Assembly (NCBI GenBank): GCA_963836085.1
Contig: CAWIHT010000002.1
Coordinates: 186,001-250,000, forward strand
Length of the DNA: 64,000 nt
From: JAHEEL01 sp963836085
GTDB lineage: Bacteria > Actinomycetota > Acidimicrobiia > Spongiisociales > UBA5794
Direction of reading: 5' to 3'
The notes under the pieces were generated by a model. The model searched no databases, was not told where the DNA came from, and worked only from the letters and a program-made list of their open reading frames with translations. Shown in pieces: positions 1 through 7,351 of this stretch; positions within the stretch are counted from its first letter, which is position 1, and every line of letters begins with the position of its first letter. The position numbers and the translations under genes are program-made.

Positions 1-228
1 TTTGGCTCGCACGCTACGGACACCGGATCTCCGGAGGTCCAGGTAGCGCTGCTCACCGAACGCATCAACCATCTGACCGAACATCTCAAGGTCAATAAGA
101 AGGACCACCACAGCCGAAGAGGGCTGTTGATGATGGTCGGCAAGCGCAGGCGACTCCTCCGGTATCTCAACGACCAAGATGTTGAGCGCTACCGGTCGCT
201 TATCGCGAAGCTGGGATTGCGCCGATAG
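1..228 (+). CDS. rpsO: 30S ribosomal protein S15 (5' end missing)
   Basis: The reading frame is open from the first base and ends at TAG 226-228, giving the last 75 residues of the roughly 89-residue S15. Visible S15 signatures are TGSPEVQVALLTERI, DHHSRRGLLMMVGKRRRL and the ending RYRSLIAKLGLRR. S15 is a primary 16S rRNA-binding protein of the small-subunit platform. It lies directly upstream of pnp, the widespread rpsO-pnp arrangement. The start lies outside the window. Confidence 0.97.
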   Translation, partial: FGSHATDTGSPEVQVALLTERINHLTEHLKVNKKDHHSRRGLLMMVGKRRRLLRYLNDQDVERYRSLIAKLGLRR

Positions 229-234
229 CGCAGA

Positions 235-260
235 CGGAGGCGGCTTTCGGGCCGCCTCCG
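235..260 (+). terminator. perfect 10-bp hairpin between rpsO and pnp
   Basis: Arms CGGAGGCGGC (235-244) and GCCGCCTCCG (251-260) are exactly complementary around a 6-base loop TTTCGG. It starts 7 bases after the rpsO stop and is not followed by a T-run. It could be a partial terminator/attenuator. It could also be an RNase III-type processing stem like the one used for pnp autoregulation in E. coli; that role is inference by analogy. Confidence 0.7.
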
Positions 261-379
261 GCGTATTCGACGCCCCCTCGCATACCCATGCGGTGGTACC
301 AGTTGTCAGTGGATGGACCTCGGCTCCGTCGAGACCCGCCCACTGCCAATTGGTCGCCGCTCCAACGAAGGAGATCCAA

Positions 380-2767
380 TTGGCTGAGACTGCCATTCGT
401 GGGCTCGTCGGTGATGTGGAAGTCGAATTCCGCGCCGGTGAACTTGCCCAACTAGCCGACGGCGCCGTAACGGTGCGTGTCGGAGATACCGAAGTCCTCG
501 TTACCGCAACCGCATCGACGCGGCTGCGTCCCGGCGCCGACTTCTTCCCCCTGACCGTGGACGTCGAGGAGCGTATGTACGCCATCGGCAAGATCCCCGG
601 CTCGTTCTTCCGCCGGGAGGGACGCGCAACCGAGAAGGCCATCCTGACCTGCCGCCTGATCGATCGCCCGCTCCGACCGAACTTCCCGAAGGGCTATCGC
701 AACGACACGCACGTCGTCGCAACCATCCTGTCGGCCGACCTTGTCAACGCCTACGACCTCCCGGCGCTCAACGGTGCTTCCGGAGCGTTGACGTTGAGCT
801 CGCTTCCGTTCGACGGTCCGATCGGCGCCGTGAGGCTCGCCCTCATCGACGGTACCTGGGTCCCGTTCCCGACCTATGAGCAACTCGAAGGCGCCGTCTT
901 CGATCTCGTCGTCGCGGGCAAGAAGAACTCGAACGGTGAAGTCGACATTGCCATGGTCGAAGCCGGTGCCACCGAAGACGGGTACCGACTCGTCCAGGAC
1001 GGCCAGCAGGCCAGCGATGAAGAGACCGTCGCCCGTGGACTCGAAGAGGCCAAGGGCTACATCGCCAAGCTCATCGAGATGCAGCTCGAACTGCTCGACG
1101 CCGTCGGACCGGCCGCTGCGTACGACTGGCCGATCTCCGAGGACTACTCCTCCGAGATGTACGACCGCGTCGCCGCGATCGCCAAGCCGAAGCTCGAAGC
1201 GCTCGGAACCATCGCTGACAAGACGGAGCGCCTCGATGCCGAGACCGCAACGAAGGAAGCGGTGCTGACCGAGCTCGCACTCGACGACGATGACGTCGAC
1301 GGGGCGAAGGCAGCATCGGCCGCCTACCGCGCTGTTCAGAAGCAGGTCATGCGCTCACGCGTCGTCGCCGAAGGCATCCGCCTCGACGGTCGCGGCGCCA
1401 CCGACATTCGTGAGATCGACGTCAAGGTCGGAATGATCCCCGAAGCCCATGGCTCCGGACTCTTCCGCCGCGGCGAGACCCAGGTCCTGAACGTCACCAC
1501 GCTCGGGATGCTGAAGATGGAGCAGATGCTCGACACGATCTCCATCGAGGACTCCAAGCGCTACATGCACCACTACAACATGCCGCCGTTCGCCACGGGC
1601 GAAGCGGGCTTCATGCGTGGACCGAAGCGCCGGGAGATCGGACACGGTGCCCTCGCAGAGAAGGCGCTGCTGCCGGTGATCCCAAACGACGAGGAGTTCC
1701 CGTACGCCTTCCGTCTTGTCTCAGAAGTGCTGATGTCGAACGGTTCCTCTTCGATGGCCTCGGTCTGCGGATCGTCGCTCTCGCTGATGGACGCCGGTGT
1801 TCCGATTGCTGCGCCCGTCGCAGGAATCGCGATGGGTCTCATCAACCACGACGACGAGTTCGTCACCCTCACCGACATCCTCGGAGCCGAGGACGCGCTG
1901 GGTGACATGGACTTCAAGGTCGCAGGGACCGAGGACATGATCACGGCCTTGCAGCTCGACACCAAGATCGAGTCGCTCCCGGCCGAGGTCCTCATCTCGG
2001 CGATGGGCCAGGCGAAGGATGCCCGGCTGTTCATCCTCGGCAAGATGACGGACGTGCTGCCGGCACCCCGCGAGGAGCTTGCTCCGACCGCACCGAAGAT
2101 CGAAGCCATCTCCGTGCCGAAGGACAAGATTGGCGAGGTCATCGGGCCGAAGGGCAAGACGATCCGGGAACTCGAAGCCGAGACCGGCGCCACGATCGAG
2201 ATCGAGGACGACGGAACCATTCGCGTCGGCGCCCCCGACACGACATCGCTGGATCTCGCCAAGGAGCGGATCCTCGCCATCGGCTACCCGCCGGAGGCCA
2301 ACGTCGGTGAGACGTATGAGGGCGAAGTCGTGAACATCACGAAGTTCGGTGCCTTCGTCAACATCCTCCCCGGCCGCGACGGTCTGCTCCACATCTCGAA
2401 GATTGGTGGCGGCAAGCGCATCGATCGTGTCGAGGACGTGCTCGCACTCGGCGACAAGGTCGAGGTTGTCGTTCGCGAGATCGACGACCGCGGCAAGGTC
2501 AGCCTTGACCTCGCCAGCGCCCCGGCGGCGCCCGAGGGCGGCGACTCGAAGCCTTCAGGTGACGATCGACGCAGCGACTCAAACGAAGGTCGGAGCGACC
2601 GCAACGAGAACCGCGGCGACCGCGGACGTGGACGTGGACGTGATCGCGGACAGCGTGACCGTGGGAACGACCGCAGCAGTGGCCGCAGCAACGACAGCGG
2701 TGGCGAGGCCAAGCCAGGCCGGACCGTCGTTTCGTTCGAAGATGATTTCGAGGACGGCCTCTCCTAG
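380..2767 (+). CDS. pnp: polyribonucleotide nucleotidyltransferase (PNPase)
   Basis: PNPase degrades RNA 3'->5' by phosphorolysis. The 795-residue product has two RNase PH-like domains separated by the alpha-helical region, the second carrying GSSSMASVCGSSLSLMDAG. A KH domain follows (VIGPKGKTIRELEAETGA), then an S1 domain (EGEVVNITKFGAFVNILPG). The C-terminal tail is Arg/Gly/Asp-rich (RGDRGRGRGRDRG) and probably disordered and RNA-binding. The frame is open further upstream to an ATG at 179 inside rpsO. I chose TTG 380 because AAGGAG (368-373) precedes it at good spacing and the protein then begins in the usual family position (MAETAIRGL). Confidence 0.96.
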   Translation: MAETAIRGLVGDVEVEFRAGELAQLADGAVTVRVGDTEVLVTATASTRLRPGADFFPLTVDVEERMYAIGKIPGSFFRREGRATEKAILTCRLIDRPLRPNFPKGYRNDTHVVATILSADLVNAYDLPALNGASGALTLSSLPFDGPIGAVRLALIDGTWVPFPTYEQLEGAVFDLVVAGKKNSNGEVDIAMVEAGATEDGYRLVQDGQQASDEETVARGLEEAKGYIAKLIEMQLELLDAVGPAAAYDWPISEDYSSEMYDRVAAIAKPKLEALGTIADKTERLDAETATKEAVLTELALDDDDVDGAKAASAAYRAVQKQVMRSRVVAEGIRLDGRGATDIREIDVKVGMIPEAHGSGLFRRGETQVLNVTTLGMLKMEQMLDTISIEDSKRYMHHYNMPPFATGEAGFMRGPKRREIGHGALAEKALLPVIPNDEEFPYAFRLVSEVLMSNGSSSMASVCGSSLSLMDAGVPIAAPVAGIAMGLINHDDEFVTLTDILGAEDALGDMDFKVAGTEDMITALQLDTKIESLPAEVLISAMGQAKDARLFILGKMTDVLPAPREELAPTAPKIEAISVPKDKIGEVIGPKGKTIRELEAETGATIEIEDDGTIRVGAPDTTSLDLAKERILAIGYPPEANVGETYEGEVVNITKFGAFVNILPGRDGLLHISKIGGGKRIDRVEDVLALGDKVEVVVREIDDRGKVSLDLASAPAAPEGGDSKPSGDDRRSDSNEGRSDRNENRGDRGRGRGRDRGQRDRGNDRSSGRSNDSGGEAKPGRTVVSFEDDFEDGLS

Positions 2768-2790
2768 CGAGAACCGACCGAGAACAAGCG

Positions 2791-2817
2791 GAAGCCCCGG
2801 GCGCTGCCCGGGGCTTC
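2791..2817 (+). terminator. pnp terminator hairpin
   Basis: An 11-bp perfect stem, GAAGCCCCGGG (2791-2801) with CCCGGGGCTTC (2807-2817), has a 5-base loop. It lies 23 bases after the pnp stop, in the gap before the convergent dodecin gene. No U-tract follows, which is common for terminators in GC-rich Actinomycetota. Confidence 0.8.
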
Positions 2818-2840
2818 GCGCGTCTGGGACGTGAGCGTGG

Positions 2841-3047
2841 TCAGTCCTCGAGCACGAAGGTGAGCTTCATGTCGACGCGGAAGTGCTTGATGGTCCCGTC
2901 TTCAGCGAGAACGACCTTCTGCTCAGATATCCAGGCTCCCCGGACGTTGTTGACGGTTTGCTGCGCCTTGGCGATCCCTTTACGGATCGCATCCTCGAAG
3001 CTCCCGGGGGATGTAGACGTGATTTCAACCACCTTCGCAATCGACAC
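2841..3047 (-). CDS. dodecin family flavin-binding protein
   Basis: This 68-residue protein matches dodecins, small proteins that form dodecameric shells storing flavins or CoA. It begins MSIAKVVEITSTSPGSFEDA and has the conserved AWISEQKV segment, whose Trp stacks on the flavin in characterised dodecins, and an ending FRVDMKLTFVLED. The length is typical. It is convergent with pnp and divergent from imuA', so its promoter region borders the LexA box at 3096-3111. SOS control of dodecin itself is not evident. Confidence 0.93.
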   Translation of the reverse strand: MSIAKVVEITSTSPGSFEDAIRKGIAKAQQTVNNVRGAWISEQKVVLAEDGTIKHFRVDMKLTFVLED

Positions 3048-3095
3048 GAACCGACTCCTCTCGTTGGTACGTCCCTAGGATACCGCACTTGCGGA

Positions 3096-3111
3096 TCGAA
3101 CATATGTTCGA
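3096..3111 (+). promoter_or_regulatory. LexA (SOS) box upstream of imuA'-imuB
   Basis: TCGAACATATGTTCGA is a perfect palindrome matching the actinobacterial/Bacillus-type LexA box (GAAC-N4-GTTC core). TAGAGT at 3112-3117 fits a -10 hexamer abutting the box, so LexA would block RNA polymerase. The imuA' start lies 49 bases downstream. The same 16 bases occur upstream of dnaE2 (28351-28366). Confidence 0.93.
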
Positions 3112-3160
3112 TAGAGTATGTGTCCGGCAGATCGCCGGTGAACGACGGGAGAGCCGGCGA

Positions 3161-3889
3161 ATGAGCTACGAGCTACCAGCTACCAGCTACCAGTCCGAAG
3201 CTCAACGAACGCTGGAAGTCGCCCTCGGTCCTTCTCCTTCAGCTGGCAGCTGGCAGCTGATGACTGGTAGCCAAGGGCCAGATATCGATCCGAGCTCTGT
3301 TCTCCCTTCCCTTGCTCCCGGCCAGGTTGGGGTTCTTGCCGGGGAGGCGGGGCTTGGGATGACCCGACTGGGGTTGGTCATGCTCTCTGGCCATGCCAGG
3401 GCGGGGTCGGTTGCCTACCTCGATGTCCGGGGCTGGTTGAGTCCGGTTGCGGCATGGGAGGTGGGGATCGAACCCGAGCGGCTGGTGATCGCCCGTTGTC
3501 GGGATGTCGTCCGGTGGGGGAGAGCCGTGGCGGCCCTCCTCGACGGTGCGGCTGCGGTGTTGGCGGAAGTCCCGGCCGGTGCGAAGGAAGCATCGATCCG
3601 GAAACTCGCGGCACTCGCCAGGAATCGAGGGACCACGCTGCTGCTGCGACCGCTCGATGGAACGGTGCCTGCGGGTATCGCCCACCTGACGCTCGAAGCG
3701 CGGGAGATCTCCTGGAGCGGCGCCGTGGATGGACACGGTCGGATCGATCGGAGAACGACAGTATTGACGGCATCGGGGAAGACCATGCGGGGGATGACCC
3801 GAACGATCGAGATGGAGGACGATGGCTCGAACGCTGTGCGTGTGGTATCCGGAGTGGCCGCTGCGGAGACCCGGAGCGTCGCAGGATGA
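3161..3889 (+). CDS. ImuA'-like mutasome accessory protein
   Basis: This 242-residue, RecA-related ImuA-type protein lies directly in front of imuB and overlaps it by 68 bases. Family members are SOS-induced partners of ImuB and DnaE2 in damage-tolerant synthesis. A nucleotide-binding-like segment VGVLAGEAGLGMTRLGLV is visible near residues 53-70 but lacks the Walker A GK[ST] signature. I chose ATG 3161 because GGGAG precedes it; the frame is open further upstream, but that would overlap the LexA box. Residues 2-37 are encoded by a repetitive CAGCTAC/CAGCTGG stretch and look unlike family sequence, so the functional start may be effectively later. The identification rests on context plus weak sequence features. 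Confidence 0.75.
   Translation: MSYELPATSYQSEAQRTLEVALGPSPSAGSWQLMTGSQGPDIDPSSVLPSLAPGQVGVLAGEAGLGMTRLGLVMLSGHARAGSVAYLDVRGWLSPVAAWEVGIEPERLVIARCRDVVRWGRAVAALLDGAAAVLAEVPAGAKEASIRKLAALARNRGTTLLLRPLDGTVPAGIAHLTLEAREISWSGAVDGHGRIDRRTTVLTASGKTMRGMTRTIEMEDDGSNAVRVVSGVAAAETRSVAG
3164..3270. repeat. CAGCTAC/CAGCTGG repeat inside the imuA' 5' end
   Basis: Bases 3164-3195 contain AGCTAC(G/C) four times in a row. Bases 3241-3270 contain AGCTGGC twice, followed by AGCTGATGACTGGTAG. CTACCAGTC near 3186-3194 is the reverse complement of GACTGGTAG at 3262-3270, so the stretch has imperfect inverted ends. A related CAGCTACCAGCTACCAGC occurs at 55035-55055. It is translated in frame as low-complexity residues (SYELPATSYQ). 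Confidence 0.6.
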
Positions 3890-5294
3890 ACCCGGCCAGG
3901 CGATCGGCGCCGACGGTCGGGTTGAAGCGGTAAACGCCGCAGCGTTCGCTGCCGGGATTCGTCGCGGGATGCGGAGAGGCGAGGCAGAGGTGGTCTGCCC
4001 TCTGGTCGTGACGGTCGAGCGCGACCATTCTGCCGAGATGATCGCGTTCGAACCGGTTGTCGCTGCCATCGAAGAGCTCATCCCGAACGTCGAAGTCGTC
4101 GAACCCGGTTTGGTTTTCGTTCCGGTTGTCGGGGCTGTCGGGTACTACGGTGGAGAGGGTCCGCTGGTCGAGCGGGTGGTCAAAGAGATCGATCGCGTAT
4201 CAGGCGCTGGGTTCCGGATTGGACTCGCTGAGGGGCCGTTCGCCGCAAAACATGCATCAGCCGCGGCGATGGGTGATCCACCGGTCTATCTCGTCGCGGA
4301 CGACGAGGCGTTCCTTGCCTCGCTCGACATCGCAACGGCCGGCAGGGAAGAACTCGTTGCTACGTTCCGATGGCTCGGCATCACGACGCTCGGCGAACTC
4401 GCCCGTTTCCCGAGAAGCACCGTCGCGTCACGGTTCGGCACCGCGGGCCTCAATGCTCATCGGCTCGCGTCCGGTCGAGATCGGGCCCTGAACCCTCGAG
4501 ATCTCCCGGTCGACCTCACCGTTTCAGAACGATTCTCGCCTCCGCTCGAAGACCTCGAGCAAGCTGCGTTCGTTGCCCGATCCATGGCCGGTCGGCTCGT
4601 TGAAGCCCTTGCATCGATCGGTGCAGCGCCGTTCCGGATCACCGTGGAGGCTGAGGCAGCGGATGGCACGGTCCGGTCACGGACGTGGCTGAGTGCTGAT
4701 CCGTTGGATGACCGGGCGATCGCCGAGCGGGTGCGTTGGCAACTCCGGGCATGGATTGACGGTGTTGGGGCAGGAATCCGGGGCGGCCTGGCAGCGCTTC
4801 GAATCGAACCGGCTCACCTCTCCGGAACGGGACGACAGCTCGCGCTTGGTGAGGACGCCCGGGCAGCGTCCGAGACCCACCGGGCACTTGCCGAGACACA
4901 GGCGATCGTCGGTCGGGACGAACTCCTTCAGGCCCATCCGCAGGGTGGAAGGGAGCCGCGTGAACGGGTCGCCTGGCATCGTTGGGGAGAGGAACCGGTC
5001 ACCCGACGGGATCCGGAGGCGCCGTGGCCGGGCCGAATCCCTGGCCCTTCGCCAACGCTCGTGCCGCCGGAACCCCAACCCTTCCACATCGAATGGGATG
5101 GTGGCATGCCGACGCGGGTCCGGCTGGGAAGTCGGTGGGTGACGGTGCGATCCTGGGCTGGGCCCTGGAGGAGGGTGGGACGCTGGTGGAGAGGGGAGGA
5201 GACGGGAGATCAGTATCAGATCGTCACCTCTGCCGGTGCATTCCTGTGCGAGGTCAGAGGCGGGAAGACGTGGCTGACAGGGATCTATGACTGA
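3822..5294 (+). CDS. imuB: ImuB-like Y-family polymerase homologue
   Basis: This 490-residue protein begins RTLCVWYPEWPL, the ImuB hallmark. The Y-family palm follows, but without the two-Asp metal site of active polymerases. ImuB is a catalytically inert hub binding the beta clamp, ImuA' and DnaE2. A little-finger-like region (LARFPRSTVASRFGTAG) lies near residues 200-215. The C-terminus IVTSAGAFLCEVRGGKTWL resembles the tail that contacts partner proteins in mutasomes. It starts within imuA' and is probably translationally coupled, with GGAGG just upstream of ATG 3822. Regulation should follow the LexA box at 3096. Confidence 0.9.
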   Translation: MARTLCVWYPEWPLRRPGASQDEPGQAIGADGRVEAVNAAAFAAGIRRGMRRGEAEVVCPLVVTVERDHSAEMIAFEPVVAAIEELIPNVEVVEPGLVFVPVVGAVGYYGGEGPLVERVVKEIDRVSGAGFRIGLAEGPFAAKHASAAAMGDPPVYLVADDEAFLASLDIATAGREELVATFRWLGITTLGELARFPRSTVASRFGTAGLNAHRLASGRDRALNPRDLPVDLTVSERFSPPLEDLEQAAFVARSMAGRLVEALASIGAAPFRITVEAEAADGTVRSRTWLSADPLDDRAIAERVRWQLRAWIDGVGAGIRGGLAALRIEPAHLSGTGRQLALGEDARAASETHRALAETQAIVGRDELLQAHPQGGREPRERVAWHRWGEEPVTRRDPEAPWPGRIPGPSPTLVPPEPQPFHIEWDGGMPTRVRLGSRWVTVRSWAGPWRRVGRWWRGEETGDQYQIVTSAGAFLCEVRGGKTWLTGIYD

Positions 5295-5301
5295 CCCGTC
5301 C

Positions 5302-6057
5302 CTACGTTGCTGCATCCCTCGTCGACTCGTAGGTCTTCGACATCAGGTCGTGCATCTCGTTCGTCAGCGGTGTGATGTCCTGGAACGTAAGGTCGTCGGT
5401 CTCGATCGGATCCAGGATTCTGACCGTCACGCTGCCCGGGTAGACGAACCACGAGCCCGGTGGGTTGATGTCGAATGTTCCCGAGATGACCACCGGCAGC
5501 AGGTCTGCACCGTTGTCGATTGCGAGCCGCGCCGCCCCCTTGTGGAACGTGGCCATGTCACCAGTGCGGCTGCGGGTCCCCTCTGCGAAGACCATCAACG
5601 AGTACCCGCGGCGGAAGGTCTCCTTCGCCGCGTCGTTGATCGCCTGCCTGGTCGAGACCGCGCCACCGCGATCGACCTTCACGATCCCGGCTGCGTCCAT
5701 GCCCGGACCCACGAGCGGAATCTTGTACAACTCCTTCTTCGCGAGGAAGCGAATCGGTGTCGGGACTGCGCTGAACAGAACCGGGATATCGAAGTTCGAT
5801 GTGTGGTTCGAGACCACGACGTAACGTCGGTCCGGGTCCACACGATCGGCGCCTTCGACGGTCAGCACAATCGGTGGGATCTTGAGGAAGTGCCTCGCCC
5901 AGCGCTGGATGATCCGCTCCATCTTCCGCTCGGTCTTCGGGCCGGTGCTACTGCGTCGGCCAGCCCAGAGCACTTTCGCGGCTTGGAACAACGTGTAGAA
6001 GAAGAAGATCGGCACCAGGATGAATGTCCGCGCCGCGGCCTTGAGTGTTCGAACCAT
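5302..6057 (-). CDS. plsC: 1-acyl-sn-glycerol-3-phosphate acyltransferase
   Basis: This 251-residue PlsC-family protein makes phosphatidic acid from lysophosphatidic acid at the inner membrane. The catalytic HX4D box is NHTSNFD near residue 83. It is followed by FLAKKELYKIPLVG and FAEGTRSRTGD, which matches the EGTRS acceptor motif. An N-terminal hydrophobic segment FILVPIFFFYTLF anchors it. I place the start at ATG 6057 (MVRTLKAAARTF). A longer reading would overlap the divergent gene at 6095 and adds sequence unlike the family. Confidence 0.92.
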   Translation of the reverse strand: MVRTLKAAARTFILVPIFFFYTLFQAAKVLWAGRRSSTGPKTERKMERIIQRWARHFLKIPPIVLTVEGADRVDPDRRYVVVSNHTSNFDIPVLFSAVPTPIRFLAKKELYKIPLVGPGMDAAGIVKVDRGGAVSTRQAINDAAKETFRRGYSLMVFAEGTRSRTGDMATFHKGAARLAIDNGADLLPVVISGTFDINPPGSWFVYPGSVTVRILDPIETDDLTFQDITPLTNEMHDLMSKTYESTRDAAT

Positions 6058-6094
6058 GTGCCGGTAGCGTAGCGAGCCCTGAGGACCCACCACC

Positions 6095-7303
6095 ATGAAA
6101 CAACGACGGCTCACCGGAGACCAAGCGCGGCGGATCGCGCTGGCAGCCCAGGGACTCACAACCCCCCGGCCGCTCGGCCGCGTCGACGTTCGACACTTCC
6201 GGCGTGTCCTGGGCCACATCGGGCTGCTCCAATTGGATTCGGTGAACGTTCTCGAGCGTTCCCACTACCTGCCGCTGTTCTCACGCCTCGGCCCCTACGA
6301 CCGAGGGGCGCTCGACCAGTGGACGGCGAGATCGGGGGAGCTCTTCGAGTACTGGGGCCACGAGGCCTCGTTGATCCCGGTCGGCATCCACCACGCGTTC
6401 CGTTTCCGCATGGCTGACATGAAGCCGTGGGGGAGCGTGCGCCGCCTCCTCGATGAGCGGCCCGGGTACATCGAGGGAGTGCTTGGCGAGGTCACCGATC
6501 GCGGCCCGCTCACGGTCTCTGACCTCGAGGATCCCGGGGAGCGCGGCGGCCCGTGGTGGGGCTACGCGCCGGGCAAGCAAGCACTCGAGTGGTTGTTCGC
6601 CTCAGGCAGGATCACCGCAACCCGCACGAACACATTCGGCCGCCGCTATGACCTTCCCGAGCGGGTGGTCCCCGCCTGGGTGCTCGACGCGGTGCCACTC
6701 GACCGAGCGGAGGCCTACCGGTGTCTGCTCGTCCTCGCCGCCCGGCACCACGGCGTCGGAACCGCGGCCGACCTGGCCGACTACTACCGCCTCCACGTTC
6801 CAACGGCCCGCTACATCCTCGCCGACCTGGCCGCCGAAAAAGCGATTGTCGAGGCCGAGGTCGAAGGATGGCGTCAACCCGCCTACCTCCACCCGGAGGT
6901 CGTGATCCCGCGCCGGACCGGAGGCACGGCACTCCTCAGCCCGTTCGACTCGCTGGTCTGGAATCGTGAGCGGGTCGAACGCATTTTTGGATTTCGGTAT
7001 CGGATCGAGATCTACGTACCGAAGGATGATCGCCAATTCGGGTACTACGTCCTGCCGTTTCTGCTCGACGGAGAGCTCGTTGCCAGAGTGGATCTCAAGG
7101 CAGACCGCAAGGGCGGCCGCCTCCTGGTACAGGCAGCACATCTTGAACCGGGCAACGACAGGATCCGTGTCGCACGGGCGTTGGCCTCGGAGCTTGCTGT
7201 CATGGCGTCGTGGCTTGGTCTCGACGAGTTCGTGGTTGTGGATCGAGGGGATCTCGCCGGCGCGCTTCGAACGGAGGCCGTTTCCGGTCGTTCCACAGGG
7301 TGA
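6095..7303 (+). CDS. YcaQ/AlkX-type winged-helix DNA glycosylase
   Basis: The 402-residue protein belongs to the HTH_42 (PF06224) family. Members YcaQ and AlkZ excise bulky alkylated or crosslinked bases. The Q-hydrophobic-D catalytic motif of the YcaQ branch is seen as Q46-L47-D48 within GLLQLDSVNVLERSHYLPL. Other family segments are FEYWGHEASLIP and SPFDSLVWNRERVERIFGFRYRIEIYVP (read in parts). It is divergent from plsC with a 37-base gap. Fit to the family is good along its length; activity on interstrand crosslinks is by family only. Confidence 0.88.
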   Translation: MKQRRLTGDQARRIALAAQGLTTPRPLGRVDVRHFRRVLGHIGLLQLDSVNVLERSHYLPLFSRLGPYDRGALDQWTARSGELFEYWGHEASLIPVGIHHAFRFRMADMKPWGSVRRLLDERPGYIEGVLGEVTDRGPLTVSDLEDPGERGGPWWGYAPGKQALEWLFASGRITATRTNTFGRRYDLPERVVPAWVLDAVPLDRAEAYRCLLVLAARHHGVGTAADLADYYRLHVPTARYILADLAAEKAIVEAEVEGWRQPAYLHPEVVIPRRTGGTALLSPFDSLVWNRERVERIFGFRYRIEIYVPKDDRQFGYYVLPFLLDGELVARVDLKADRKGGRLLVQAAHLEPGNDRIRVARALASELAVMASWLGLDEFVVVDRGDLAGALRTEAVSGRSTG

Positions 7304-7351
7304 CTTTGGACCCTGGCCGGAGCCCCCGGACGCGGGTGTGATCGAAGTGAC

